From an uncultured Collinsella sp. (GTDB lineage Bacteria; Actinomycetota; Coriobacteriia; Coriobacteriales; Coriobacteriaceae), in the NCBI GenBank assembly GCA_900758475.1, contig CAAERQ010000005.1, forward strand, positions 1-64,000: DNA of 64,000 nucleotides, given 5' to 3'. Position numbers and translations under genes: made by a program. Positions 10,157-19,800 of the stretch are shown piece by piece (within the stretch, counting starts at the first letter, position 1; every line of letters starts with the position of its first letter). The notes below the pieces were generated by a model, which saw only the letters and a list, made by a program, of their open reading frames with translations, did no database searches and had not been told where the DNA came from.

Positions 10157-11194
10157 ATGGACCTGCCGATCGTCCTGTCCCATAAGACTGCCTGGCTGTA
10201 CCACAACGTGGCACGTCCGTCCGAGCCGCTCTCGCGAGCAAGCAGCCTATACGATGAGGACTCGCTTGCTAACGAGGCGGAGCCGACCGCGAGCCTGCCC
10301 AAATTGGGACTCGATGCCAAAGGGCTGAGGGCTTCAACGGCAGTTGGGATCGTTGCCGACTATCTGGTTTCGCTCGGTATTCCACGAGAAGAGCTCGATC
10401 ATATCGACACGCTCGTCAACTTCGATTTTGAGCGCTCGACGCCGGCTGGATTTAGGTGCCACGTGTTTGGAGCGCCGGTACCTCCAAGCCATCTTATCGA
10501 GGTGGCGGAGGGCCTTCTGGTGGTTGATGAGGTCATGTGCTTTGTCCAAGCGGGTTCGTGGATGAGCGAGCCCGAGCAGCTGGAATATGGCTACGAAATC
10601 TGCGCCCGATACCATTTGAATCATCTGTCGACAGGCGATTATATCGAGATGGGGCAGAGGTATACCGTTGCCGACTTGATTGCTTATTGCAATGAGAACC
10701 GATCTCGTCAGGGGGCCATACGCGCGGCCGCCGTGCTCAGGCGCGTGCACGATGGCGCGCGGTCGCCCATGGAGACGGCCACCGCAATTATGGTCGTAGC
10801 AAAACGTTCCCAGGGAGGGTTGGGATATGCCAAGATCGAGCTCAACCATCGGGTCGATGTTCCCAACGAGTTCAAGTATCTCGCTAAGGCCGGGTATTTC
10901 GAGATCGACGTATATGCGCCTGCGAGCGGTACGGGGATTGAATACAACGGCTCGGACCATCTTGATAAACAGCGCAGCGCGTCGGATGCGGAGCGCATGA
11001 CCGTGCTGAGCGCGCTGGGCTTTAGGATGATCGTCCTCACCGGGACTCAGTTTGCCCACCAGCTGCAATTGCACCGGGCGATGAACGCCATCGCGCTCGC
11101 TATGGGCCTTAAGTGCGACCGAAGCGAGACATTCCAGAAACGTCAGAACGACCTGCGAGAGTTCGTGATACGACACTGGAATGGTAGCCTCTAG
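10157..11194 (+). CDS. Protein with DUF559/Vsr-like PD-(D/E)XK nuclease-fold C-terminus
   Basis: A 345-residue cytosolic protein of unknown role. The last third reads EIDVYAP...GIEYNGSDH...DAERMTVLSALGFRMIVLT, the pattern of DUF559 and very-short-patch-repair endonuclease-like proteins (acidic residues, E-Y-N-G-x-x-H, then D-x-x-R and a G-[FW]-x-[VM]-[IV] strand). The N-terminal two thirds match no family I recognise. GGAGG precedes the start. The gene stands alone and is flanked on both sides by family A repeats in the same orientation. It may be a defence or repair protein, or an orphan of a toxin-antitoxin-like family; activity is not proven. Confidence 0.6.
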   Translation: MDLPIVLSHKTAWLYHNVARPSEPLSRASSLYDEDSLANEAEPTASLPKLGLDAKGLRASTAVGIVADYLVSLGIPREELDHIDTLVNFDFERSTPAGFRCHVFGAPVPPSHLIEVAEGLLVVDEVMCFVQAGSWMSEPEQLEYGYEICARYHLNHLSTGDYIEMGQRYTVADLIAYCNENRSRQGAIRAAAVLRRVHDGARSPMETATAIMVVAKRSQGGLGYAKIELNHRVDVPNEFKYLAKAGYFEIDVYAPASGTGIEYNGSDHLDKQRSASDAERMTVLSALGFRMIVLTGTQFAHQLQLHRAMNAIALAMGLKCDRSETFQKRQNDLREFVIRHWNGSL

Positions 11195-11232
11195 GGGCGT
11201 TCTGGCCCTTCTGCGGGGCGCTGTGGGCAGGC

Positions 11233-11297
11233 AAACCATCACAACATTCGATGCTTTCCCTCAAAATCGAGAAAACCGTCGAATGTTGTGATGGTTT
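11233..11297. repeat. Palindromic repeat family A, copy 2
   Basis: The same 18-bp arms as at 9991 (11233-11250 and 11280-11297) with a different 29-bp centre. It lies 38 bp after the stop of the nuclease-fold gene. Confidence 0.9.
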
Positions 11298-11430
11298 GGA
11301 TGCTGAGGATGGGCTTGGGAAGTACATCTTGCTCGAAGTGGCCTGTCCTGTCGTACGGTTGTCGACCCATTCTTCCCGTGGGGTATTATGTTTCTCGAAG
11401 AATAAAAATGCCGCGTGAGGGGAGGGCTGC

Positions 11431-12486
11431 GTGGACGGGCACGTGCAACATGACGGTTTTGGCCGCGATATCAACTACCTGCGCATTGCCGTTACCGACA
11501 AGTGCAATTTCCGCTGCATCTATTGCATGCCGGCCGATGGCGTGGCGCCCCGTGCACACGACGAGCTGCTCAGCGCCGAGGAAATCGCCCGCTTTGTGCG
11601 CTTGGTGGCGGGGGAGGGCATTCGCCGCGTACGCCTGACGGGCGGCGAGCCGCTGGTCAGCCGCCGCATCATCCCGCTTATTCGCGACATCCGCGCGATT
11701 CCGCAGATCGAGGACATCTCGCTCACCACCAACGGCGCCCTGCTGCCCAAGCTGGCGCCGCAGCTCAAAGATGCCGGGCTTAACCGCGTCAACGTCTCGC
11801 TCGACACGCTCGACCCTACGCTCTTTGGAAAGATCACGCGCCTGGGTCGACTCGAACAGACCGTGTCGGGCATCGACGCGGCGCTGGCTTGGGGCTTTGA
11901 GCCCGTTAAGGTCAACTGCGTTGTGGTGCGCCGGCTCAACCAGGATGTGGCGGCCCTCGCGCGGCTTACGCTCGACCGCCCCATCCACCTGCGCTTTATC
12001 GAATACATGCCCATCGGCGACGAGCGTACGAGCTCGCATTGCGCTGTGGATCCGCATGCTCCCGCGCTCAATCCCGAGCTGTGGGATGCGAGCGACACCG
12101 TGCCGAGTGACGAGCTGCGGGCGCGCATCAATGCCGGGGCCGCCGCGGCTGGTCTGGGCGAGCTCGAGCCGCTCGACATCAACGACGCTCCTGCCGGCGC
12201 GGGCCCTGCGCGCTATTGGCACTTTCCGGGTGCGGCGGGAACGGTTGGCTTTATTAGCGCCATGTCCAACCATTTTTGCGCGAGCTGCAACCGTCTGCGC
12301 CTGACGGCAGACGGCAACGTGCGCCCGTGCCTGTTTAGCGATGCCGAATATTCGGTGCGCGAGGCGCTGCGCCGTGGTGATGATATGCAGGTACTTTCGA
12401 TTTGGCGCGATGCCGTGGCCCACAAGCCGCAGGAACACGCGATAATTGAGGGCACGCAACGATTTATGTCCCAAATCGGAGGATGA
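11431..12486 (+). CDS. moaA: GTP 3',8-cyclase MoaA
   Basis: A radical SAM enzyme that starts molybdenum cofactor synthesis by rearranging GTP. The 351-residue protein has the N-terminal cluster motif C-x3-C-x2-C (Cys25, 29, 32), the GGEP motif and the second cluster C-x2-C-x13-C (Cys283, 286, 300). It ends in the essential Gly-Gly tail (SQIGG). It starts at GTG 11431 after GAGGGGAGGG. Four bases separate its stop from moaC-mobB, so the two form an operon. No Moco riboswitch is apparent upstream. Confidence 0.97.
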   Translation: MDGHVQHDGFGRDINYLRIAVTDKCNFRCIYCMPADGVAPRAHDELLSAEEIARFVRLVAGEGIRRVRLTGGEPLVSRRIIPLIRDIRAIPQIEDISLTTNGALLPKLAPQLKDAGLNRVNVSLDTLDPTLFGKITRLGRLEQTVSGIDAALAWGFEPVKVNCVVVRRLNQDVAALARLTLDRPIHLRFIEYMPIGDERTSSHCAVDPHAPALNPELWDASDTVPSDELRARINAGAAAAGLGELEPLDINDAPAGAGPARYWHFPGAAGTVGFISAMSNHFCASCNRLRLTADGNVRPCLFSDAEYSVREALRRGDDMQVLSIWRDAVAHKPQEHAIIEGTQRFMSQIGG

Positions 12487-12490
12487 TCAT

Positions 12491-13792
12491 ATGGCCAAGA
12501 GCAGGTACGCCGATGCCACCAAGGCCGCTCGCAGGGCCGCGATGTCTGCCCACAAAGTCACGGCTGCGGCGAATGCTGGCAACGCCGACGCGTCCGCGCA
12601 GCCGACTGCCAGTGCTGCCACCGAGCCCACCCGTGACGCCCGCCGCGACGAGCTGACGCACGTGGACGCCAAGGGCGAGGTACGCATGGTCGACGTGTCT
12701 GACAAGGCCGAGACCCATCGCATTGCCATCGCCGAGGGCACCATCCTCATGCACCCCGAGACGCAGGCCATGGTGCTGCAGGACCGCGCCAAAAAGGGCG
12801 ATGTGCTTGCTTGCGCGCGCGTGGCGGGCATTATGGCCATCAAGCGCACGAGCGACATCATCCCCATGTGCCATCCGCTGCTCATTACCAAGAGCAAGTG
12901 CGACATTGCGCCCATCGCTCCGGCGGGGACGCCAGCCGAGGACGTACCCGAGGGCTGGGCGCCGGCGCGCGCGGATGGACAGGTCGGCTTTCACGTGCTG
13001 GTTACGGCCGGCGTGACGGGCAAGACAGGTATTGAGATGGAGGCCCTGACCGGAGCGAGCGCTGCGTGCCTGACCATCTACGATATGTGCAAGGCCGTCG
13101 ACCGCGGCATGGAGATCGTCGACGTGCGCCTGCTGCACAAGGAGGGCGGCCGCTCGGGCGTGTGGGATCGTGCCGAGCGTCAGGTTGCTGCTGTTGAGGC
13201 CGTGGGGGCCGCGGGCAACGCGCCCGCAAGCGCACCCGTCGCCGTCGCACCCGCAGCTCCGACACCGGCCGTCCCCGCGATCGCGTTTATCGGCTACCAA
13301 AACTCGGGCAAGACCACACTCGTCGAGAAGGTCATCGCCGAGCTCACCCGCCGCGGCCTGCGCGTGGGTTCGCTCAAGCATCATGGGCACCATGGCTTTG
13401 ATATCGATGTGCCTGCCAAGGACACCTGGCGTCATCACCAGGCTGGATCCAAGCACGTGGGCCTTATCTGCGCCACGCGCTGGGCGGAGTACGCCGACAC
13501 GCGCGAGGAGGACGAGATGCCCGCGCGCGAGCTGCTGTCGCGCTACAACGATGTCGACGTGGTGATCATCGAGGGCTACAAGACCGAGGGCTTCGACAAC
13601 ATCGTGGTCGCGCGCTCCGGTGTCGACCGTCTGCGCGGCAAGAGCTCGCTCGACCTGGTCGACGGTCACACGCTGGCCCTTGCCTGCAACGAGGCCCTGG
13701 CACGCCAGGCCTTCGACGCCGGCTTTGCGACCCGAGCCATCAACATCAACGACGCCCGAGCCATCTGCGACCTCATCCAAGACTACCTTTAA
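12491..13792 (+). CDS. moaC-mobB: MoaC-MobB fusion: cyclic pyranopterin synthase and Mo-cofactor guanylyltransferase adaptor
   Basis: One 433-residue chain joins two cofactor-biosynthesis domains. Residues about 55-225 are MoaC (motifs MCHPL near 126, EMEALTGASAA, DMCKAVDRGM, GGRSG), which forms cyclic pyranopterin monophosphate with MoaA. An Ala/Pro-rich linker (about 228-258) leads to MobB (about 259-433) with the P-loop GYQNSGKTT and IIEGYK. MobB is a GTP-binding helper for making the guanine dinucleotide form. The first 50 residues are Ala/Thr-rich and probably disordered. ATG 12491 has GGAGG 8 bp upstream. MoaC and MobB are usually separate genes. Confidence 0.94.
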   Translation: MAKSRYADATKAARRAAMSAHKVTAAANAGNADASAQPTASAATEPTRDARRDELTHVDAKGEVRMVDVSDKAETHRIAIAEGTILMHPETQAMVLQDRAKKGDVLACARVAGIMAIKRTSDIIPMCHPLLITKSKCDIAPIAPAGTPAEDVPEGWAPARADGQVGFHVLVTAGVTGKTGIEMEALTGASAACLTIYDMCKAVDRGMEIVDVRLLHKEGGRSGVWDRAERQVAAVEAVGAAGNAPASAPVAVAPAAPTPAVPAIAFIGYQNSGKTTLVEKVIAELTRRGLRVGSLKHHGHHGFDIDVPAKDTWRHHQAGSKHVGLICATRWAEYADTREEDEMPARELLSRYNDVDVVIIEGYKTEGFDNIVVARSGVDRLRGKSSLDLVDGHTLALACNEALARQAFDAGFATRAININDARAICDLIQDYL

Positions 13793-13804
13793 GGCTTGAC
13801 GCTG

Positions 13805-13841
13805 AACCTGCCAAAAAGGGACAGGTTTATTTTGGTAGGTT
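13805..13841. repeat. Palindromic element, variant of family B
   Basis: Arms AACCTGCCAAAA and TTTTGGTAGGTT with a loop containing GGGACAGG. The loop motif matches family B although the stem differs. It lies 12 bp after the moaC-mobB stop and may act as its terminator. Confidence 0.65.
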
Positions 13842-13862
13842 TTATCTGGGCAAACGCTGTTT

Positions 13863-13895
13863 CCACCACAAAGGGGCCAGGCACCTTTGTGGTGG
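13863..13895. repeat. Palindromic repeat family B, copy 1
   Basis: Arms CCACCACAAAGG and CCTTTGTGGTGG around GGCCAGGCA, followed by TTTTTG. Other copies are at 15446, 16401, 25213 and 53524. Confidence 0.9.
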
Positions 13896-13992
13896 TTTTT
13901 GCTTTGGTAGATGTGTGGGACATGCCTTACAATCTACCAAGTAGTTCATGACGGGCGAAAAACGGAGAGAAGGGGCTTGATGCGTCCTTAAT

Positions 13993-14058
13993 GTTTCATG
14001 CGGATAGATTGATTTGACAGACGGTGGCGAATGCCCGCCGTCCGCATTCGTATGAAAC
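13993..14058 (+). promoter_or_regulatory. Imperfect hairpin leader before the MFS gene
   Basis: GTTTCATGCGGA (13993-14004) can pair with parts of TCCGC...ATGAAAC (14041-14058), and GACGG (14020-14024) with CCGTC (14038-14042). The 3' arm ends next to the AAGGAG ribosome site of the MFS gene. A TTGGTAGAT...ATCTACCAA dyad lies further upstream (13904-13940). Translational control is only a guess. Confidence 0.35.
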
Positions 14059-14069
14059 AAGGAGTCTCC

Positions 14070-15356
14070 ATGCTCGCCTCTCTTTTCTCAAAGCCTCAAT
14101 CATCGCTGTCCGTGCAGGCCAAGCGCCTGGTGGCGATGCGCTTTCTCATCTACACCGGTTATCAGACCAGCTACTTTATCGGCGTCATCGGAACGCTCAC
14201 CTATGCAGACGATGCCTCGGTCGTGGCGACATCGCTGGCCGTCCTGTTTATGAACGTTTTCGTGATCCTGGGGTCCTTTGCGGGCGGCGCGGCGCTCGAC
14301 GCTTTGGGCCTACGCCGCCATTTTTTGCTGAGCATCATCAGCACGCTGGCAACCGGCGCGGCGATCCTCGTTTTTGGCAGCGCGACCGGCATCGTCCTGC
14401 TCGGCGCGGTGCTCCTGGGCTTCGTGATGGGGTTTGCCCAGCCCATCGCCACATCCTATCCAGCCTACCTCACCGACGATCCTGTCGAGCTCAAAGACAT
14501 TAACTCCGCCATAACCATGTTCTCCAACGTGAGCATTATCGTCGGCCCCACATTAGGCGGCTTTGTCGCGGCGGCTGCGTCGTCACGCGCAGTGTTCGTG
14601 CTCATGATGATCTTTACCGTACCGGCGCTCGTCGCCGGTTGGGGATTTAGGCCGCAAGCAGGTCGCGTCGCCGCGCGTGAAAGTACTCCCGCGGATAGCA
14701 GCACAACGGCAAGTACTGCCAGTCAAAGCTCCGACTCCAGTAAATCCGCCCGCGTCACCTTCGCGACCAGCATCAAGACAGTCTTTACCAACAGCGTTCT
14801 CGCCCTACTGTTCTGCATCATCTTTCTTTCGAACTTCGGCTATGGCGCCTTTGACCCGCTGGAGTCGTTCTTCTACCGCGATGTCCTGCACGTCGGCGTT
14901 GAGTGGATGGGCTGGCTCTCGTCGGCCTCGGGCGTGGGCGCGGTGCTGGGTGCCGTGCTCGCGCTCCGCTTGCCGCCGCACTTGGTAAACCTAAAAACGC
15001 TGCTCGTGGCACTTATGTCCGTGGGCCTGGGAAGCCTGCTCTATGTGGGGACGCCGTACGTGGGTGTGGCCCTTGTCGGCCAGGTCGCCCTGGGCATAGC
15101 CTGGGGCGTTGTCAACCCGCTTCATAACACCATCGTGCAAACGACGGCTCCGCTCGAGCAGCTCGGTCGCGTCAACTCGGTCATGGGCTTTGGCAATATG
15201 TTCGCCGGCGTGGCGCCGCTGGCGATTGCCCCGTGGCTGGCGGCGACATTTGGCGTACAGCAGACACTCGTGGGGGCAGGCATGGTCGTGACGGCGGTCC
15301 CTGCGGCGTTGCTGCTGTTTGGACGCCGGCATTTTGATCGTGCCGCAAGGCAGTAA
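14070..15356 (+). CDS. Major facilitator superfamily transporter
   Basis: A 428-residue membrane protein with about 12 hydrophobic segments and a central hydrophilic loop rich in Ser and Thr (around residues 205-235), the usual two six-helix MFS halves. MFS-like features include GRVNSVMGFGNMFAGVAPL late in the chain. The substrate is unknown; drug or metabolite export is typical of this size class. ATG 14070 with AAGGAG upstream is preferred to the in-frame ATG at 14031. It is flanked by palindromic repeats and has no obvious operon partner. Confidence 0.85.
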   Translation: MLASLFSKPQSSLSVQAKRLVAMRFLIYTGYQTSYFIGVIGTLTYADDASVVATSLAVLFMNVFVILGSFAGGAALDALGLRRHFLLSIISTLATGAAILVFGSATGIVLLGAVLLGFVMGFAQPIATSYPAYLTDDPVELKDINSAITMFSNVSIIVGPTLGGFVAAAASSRAVFVLMMIFTVPALVAGWGFRPQAGRVAARESTPADSSTTASTASQSSDSSKSARVTFATSIKTVFTNSVLALLFCIIFLSNFGYGAFDPLESFFYRDVLHVGVEWMGWLSSASGVGAVLGAVLALRLPPHLVNLKTLLVALMSVGLGSLLYVGTPYVGVALVGQVALGIAWGVVNPLHNTIVQTTAPLEQLGRVNSVMGFGNMFAGVAPLAIAPWLAATFGVQQTLVGAGMVVTAVPAALLLFGRRHFDRAARQ

Positions 15357-15420
15357 AAACCATCACAACATTCGATGAAAATCGCGATTTCGCCGAATAA
15401 CGTCGAATGCTGTGATGGAT
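15357..15420. repeat. Palindromic repeat family A, copy 3
   Basis: The left arm (15357-15374) is identical to other copies and starts at the first base after the MFS stop. The right arm is slightly degenerate (CGAATGCTGTGATGGAT). Confidence 0.85.
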
Positions 15421-15445
15421 TGCGCTGAGGCCCGAGCACCACAAG

Positions 15446-15478
15446 CCACCACAAAGGGGACGGGTACCTTTGTGGTGA
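15446..15478. repeat. Palindromic repeat family B, copy 2
   Basis: CCACCACAAAGG (15446-15457) pairs with CCTTTGTGGTGA (15467-15478) around GGACGGGTA. Confidence 0.88.
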
Positions 15479-15565
15479 TCGGGTCCCAACGGCTTGCGCC
15501 TTGGTATACCATGTACGCCGTTCACGAATACACTCCACACCGCCGCGCTACCCAGAAAGGCCCCC

Positions 15566-16387
15566 ATGGACACCACCTTTAGCCACATCAAAGCCGTGTT
15601 CTGCGATATCGACGGCACACTGCTCACGAGCCAGCACACGGTGTCCCCTCGCACCGTGGCGGCGATCCGCGCCCTGCGCGAGCGCGGTGTGCTCTTTGGC
15701 CTGTGCACCGGGCGCGACGCCCACGCGACCGAGGCCATGTACGAGCTCTGGGGCATCGAAGGCCTGGTGGACGTGCTCGTGGGCTGCGGTGGCGCCGAGG
15801 TCATCGACCGCGCGCACGACATCAACGAGCTGAGCTATCCGCTGCCGGGCGAGACCATCGCGCGCATCTGCAAGCACATGGCGGGCCTGCCAGCAACGCC
15901 CGTCTGCCCCCGAGACGGCGTGTTCTACGTGCCCGAGAGCAACGCGTGCGTCGAGCACCTGTCGCGCGTCGACGGCGTGCCCTACCAAGTGGTCGATTTT
16001 GCCGAGTTTTTGCGCGAGCCGCAGCCAAAGGTGATGTTTACCATGGCGCCCGAGGTAATGCCGCGGGTGATTGAGCGGGCATCGACGTTTGCCGATGACA
16101 CTGTTAAGGCGGCGGCTCTGCAGACCACGCAGCGGCTCTACGAGTTCATGGATCCGCGCGTGTCCAAGACGCGTGGCCTTGTGCGCGTGGCGGAGCTCAA
16201 CGACATGGAGCTCCAGGGCGTCTGTGTGTTTGGCGATGCCGATAACGACGCCTGCATGGTGGCTGACGCCGGCGTGGGCGTGGCTATGGTAAACGGCAGC
16301 GCCGCCACCCGCGCCGCCGCCGATTTTGTAACCGCGAGCAACGACGAAGACGGCATCGCGATCTTTATCGAGGAACATCTGCTGTAG
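15566..16387 (+). CDS. HAD-IIB (Cof-type) sugar-phosphate phosphatase
   Basis: A 273-residue haloacid dehalogenase-like hydrolase. Motif I is CDIDGTLL with the nucleophilic Asp, and motif IV is FGDADNDACM. The cap region between them is of the Cof/IIB type, which usually acts on phosphorylated sugars or flavin/pyridoxal phosphates. ATG 15566 follows AGAAAGG and is preferred to an upstream TTG. It stands alone between repeats; the physiological substrate is unknown. Confidence 0.9.
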   Translation: MDTTFSHIKAVFCDIDGTLLTSQHTVSPRTVAAIRALRERGVLFGLCTGRDAHATEAMYELWGIEGLVDVLVGCGGAEVIDRAHDINELSYPLPGETIARICKHMAGLPATPVCPRDGVFYVPESNACVEHLSRVDGVPYQVVDFAEFLREPQPKVMFTMAPEVMPRVIERASTFADDTVKAAALQTTQRLYEFMDPRVSKTRGLVRVAELNDMELQGVCVFGDADNDACMVADAGVGVAMVNGSAATRAAADFVTASNDEDGIAIFIEEHLL

Positions 16388-16400
16388 CGCTGGGGCAGAA

Positions 16401-16433
16401 TCACCACAAAGGGGACAGGCACCTTTGTGGTGG
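16401..16433. repeat. Palindromic repeat family B, copy 3
   Basis: TCACCACAAAGG pairs with CCTTTGTGGTGG around GGACAGGCA, 13 bp after the stop of the HAD gene. Confidence 0.9.
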
Positions 16434-16575
16434 CCTCAGGCGATTTGGGCGAATTGATACCGAAAATCTGCGCACTAATTCAAATATGGTTGTCTGAGCA
16501 TTACGCTTCTAACCACCGATGGGTTAAAGATATTCTCATCAGTTTGGAAGGATATTCCTTCCGGTTAATGACCTA

Positions 16576-16606
16576 CCGCTCACGGTCGATTTTCGACCGT
16601 GAGCGG
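16576..16606. terminator. Strong hairpin, possible terminator
   Basis: A perfect 14-bp stem, CCGCTCACGGTCGA with its complement, and a TTT loop. There is no following T-tract, so its role as terminator is unsure. Confidence 0.45.
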
Positions 16607-16815
16607 GATGTCTGCTCTTGAGCAAAAATTTGTGCAAATAAATCTATGCCATTAAAAAATGGTGTGCAGCTAAATTACCAGTAGAAACAAATAATTGATA
16701 GCGAATAAACGAAGGTAAATCTGAGCAAATGTCAAGAGAATTGAGAATCCGCTACAAAAATGTCGGTTTTGTTGCTCAGATGTCTAAACAATCGTTACAA
16801 TATGTACACTAAACG

Positions 16816-16836
16816 TGCGCAATTACAGATTGCGCA
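16816..16836 (+). promoter_or_regulatory. Leader hairpin of the pilus operon
   Basis: TGCGCAAT-n5-ATTGCGCA lies just downstream of the predicted transcription start (about 16808) and 54 bp before the first pilus gene. It could be an operator or an mRNA 5' stem. Confidence 0.4.
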
Positions 16837-16890
16837 GATACGTTTGATAGGGAAAGAGCAAGATCGCGGTCTCTTGGGGAGGAGACATCG

Positions 16891-19800
16891 ATGAAAGCGA
16901 ATTCGGACAAATCTAAGCAGAGTAATAAAGCGACGCGCCGTGTACTGGCAGGCGTTTTGTGCGGAGCCTCCGTGTTGAGCCTGGTACTGTCGCTCGTCAT
17001 GCCTCCGATCTCGCAGGCCATTGCCAACGACACCCAGACAGTTTCTACCGAGGAAGCTGTAACGGGGAGTTCCTCAAGTGAGTCCGCTGCTGTAGATAAC
17101 ACCAGCGAGGATGCCGAAAACCAGAATAGCGCCGCCACCTCTGCGAACGCGGCTACTACTGTGAACAAGGGCATCTACAAGCCCACGTCTATCGGTATCG
17201 GTACGAATATCGATATCTCCACCCCCGATCCCGGCGTGGCCACCTACGTCGGCCGCGACATGTACATCGGTGGTAAGCCGAACAAAACTAGCACTCTTGA
17301 TGCGAATAACGCCCCCACCGGCTCATATGCCGCTGAGGCGGAGGGCCTTACCGTGGTCCACGGCAAACTGGCCATGAATCCTATCAAGGAGAGTTGGGGC
17401 GGCCAGGGCTTCCGTTTCGGCACCGTTGGTTTTGGATCGCAGTTTCGTCCCAGGGAGGGAAGCACGGTGCTTGCGGTCGCCGGCATAAACAGCTTGATTG
17501 AGAACATGAATACCGGTCAGGGAACGACCTCAGATGCTGCGACGGTTGGTGCTTGGACCAAGGGTGCTTGGGTCGGCAAGGCGACAAAGACTGACTCCCA
17601 CCCTGGCTATGACTATACCGCGCAGATCGCCGGTCCCATTACCTATTCCTATTGGGATTCGAATGCTAACAACGGGCGCCAGTCTGTCGTGAAAAAGCAA
17701 GGTAATTGGTTCGAGGGCTCGGATGCTCTGAAGAGCGACCTGTTCAATCAAAATGTTGATTTGACTAATGTTAACGGTAACGATTATTCGAGCTACAACG
17801 GTGCAGATGGATACCTCTCGAAGCTATCGAAACAGCTCGCCTCGTTTGCAAATACCGGCACAGTTACGGATGGTTCCGCAATTAGCGACAACAGCTACGC
17901 AATCAACAAGTACGATAACAAGGGAACAAGCTATACACTCACTTTCGATGGTAGTGAGAAGTCTGTTTCCGGTGCGCTTGATACCAGAATCCCGAACTAT
18001 AAGATTTGCAACACCGAGCGACTTATCACCTTTACCGGCGATGGAACTTCTATGCAACAGGTCTTCACCATTGCCGGTTCCGAGCTCTCCAACTTGAAGG
18101 ATGGCGTCTACTACCGCGGTGTCGACTTTAAGTTCACCAATGTCCCCGAAGGCGCATCCATTGTCGTGAACGTTACAGGTGCTGGTCCTGTCGAGTTCCA
18201 CAATGGCTGGCGCTTCTGGTGGGGCGATACAGAAATATCTCGCGGTTATGAGAGTAACGCCGATAAAGACCTTCGCGCGAAATACTCGCTGGCCTCCCAG
18301 TCCATCATGTGGAATTTTGTCGATACCACGAGCCTCACCATCCGTGGTGGCATTGCGGGCGAGGGTAGAAGCGACTGGGGCAATGGCGGCGGGGACGGCA
18401 AGTGGACCGACGATGACCCCGCCGCTGCTATGCTCGGATCGATTCTCGTTCCCAACGGAAGCTTCGACGACCATGTGACCACCAACGGTCGTGTGTACGT
18501 GGGCGAAGATTTCATGATGAACAACCCTAAGATCGCGTACAACTTCACAAATCTCGAGGGTAACTCGGCTTCCGTCATCGATATGGATCAGGAGCGTCAC
18601 AACTTCCCGTGGTCTGGGTCGTATACACCGGACGGCTCTGCCATTGCGTGGAGCAAGGTCGACGCTGCGGACGGCATGACGCCGCTTTCTGGTTCCTCGT
18701 GGACGATATACGGCACTGTCGATGATGCCAAGAATGAAACGTATCCCATCGTTACGGTAACGGATGGCGGTGCCAATGATTACTCTTCGGATGATGGCGA
18801 GCTTCAGTTCAACTATTTGAATCAGAAGGCCAAAATTGGCGATCCCAACGATAAAGACTACTTCACGTACTACATTCGCGAGGTCAAGGCGCCGGCTGGT
18901 TATCAGAAGTCGGACACCATCTACTACGCAACCATGAACAACACCGGCGAGCAGGTGAACTATGTTCAGGGTCATGTGGACACGGTGAACGGAAATGAGC
19001 TCGTTTCATTCGATGATTCCAACACCACGGGCGCCATCTCCAACACCAAGATCACCGGTACGGTGTCTTGGACCAAGGTTGAGGAGAGCGACACGGGACA
19101 CACTCCTTTGGCTGGTTCCGAGTGGGCGCTTACCAAGGTAAAGGATGCCGATGGTGCCGAAATTCCGGACGCTGCATCCCTGACTGTGATTGATAACGAT
19201 ACGAATGCGGAAGCTGTCAGCAACAAGTGGGCAGATTCTGATCCCGCCGATGGCAAGTTCAAGCTCGAGGGTCTGCTGCCGGGCACGTACACGCTCACGG
19301 AGACCCAGGCGCCGTTTGGCTACGAGCTGAACCAGACAACCTACGAGTTCACGGTGTCCAAGGCGGACGGTTCCATTGCGTGGACCGAGGGAAAGAAACC
19401 GAGCATTGTTGAGGGCACTACGTACATCTCCGATTCTCTCACCACCACGTCCGTGGAAATCCCGGTGACTAAGTCCGTCCGTAATACGGACTGGCCGAAG
19501 GATTCCAGCGGGAAATACGTTGCGTTCGACTTCAACATCGAGGCTACGGGGGATTACGCAACCAACGTGCCCATTCCTAACCCGGCAGACCTCTCCATTG
19601 CACCCGCAGCAGGGGAGACCGACGCCGCCAAGCCCAACAACATCACGGCGACCTTTGGCGCCATGACGTTCAACAAGTCGCACCTGTCCGATATCCCCGG
19701 TACGGCGGGTGACTACGCCAGGACCTACACCTACACGGTGAAGGAGGTCGCGCCTACCACCGGTGCCATCGATAAGCTCCGCTACTCCAAGGCCGAGTAC

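Larger units (their letters stand above)
16434..16890. other. AT-rich non-coding stretch upstream of the pilus locus
   Basis: About 450 bp with no convincing gene. It holds a short dyad GGAAGGA-TAT-TCCTTCC, a perfect 14-bp hairpin (16576-16606), a promoter-like pair TTGCTC (16772-16777) / TACAAT (16796-16801) with 18-bp spacing, and a leader hairpin at 16816-16836. The marked drop in GC suggests the boundary of an acquired region. Confidence 0.6.

Noticed and set aside
16427..16621. 64-codon open frame in the AT-rich region before the pilus genes
   Set aside because: It begins inside a family B repeat, has no ribosome site and ends in a palindrome.
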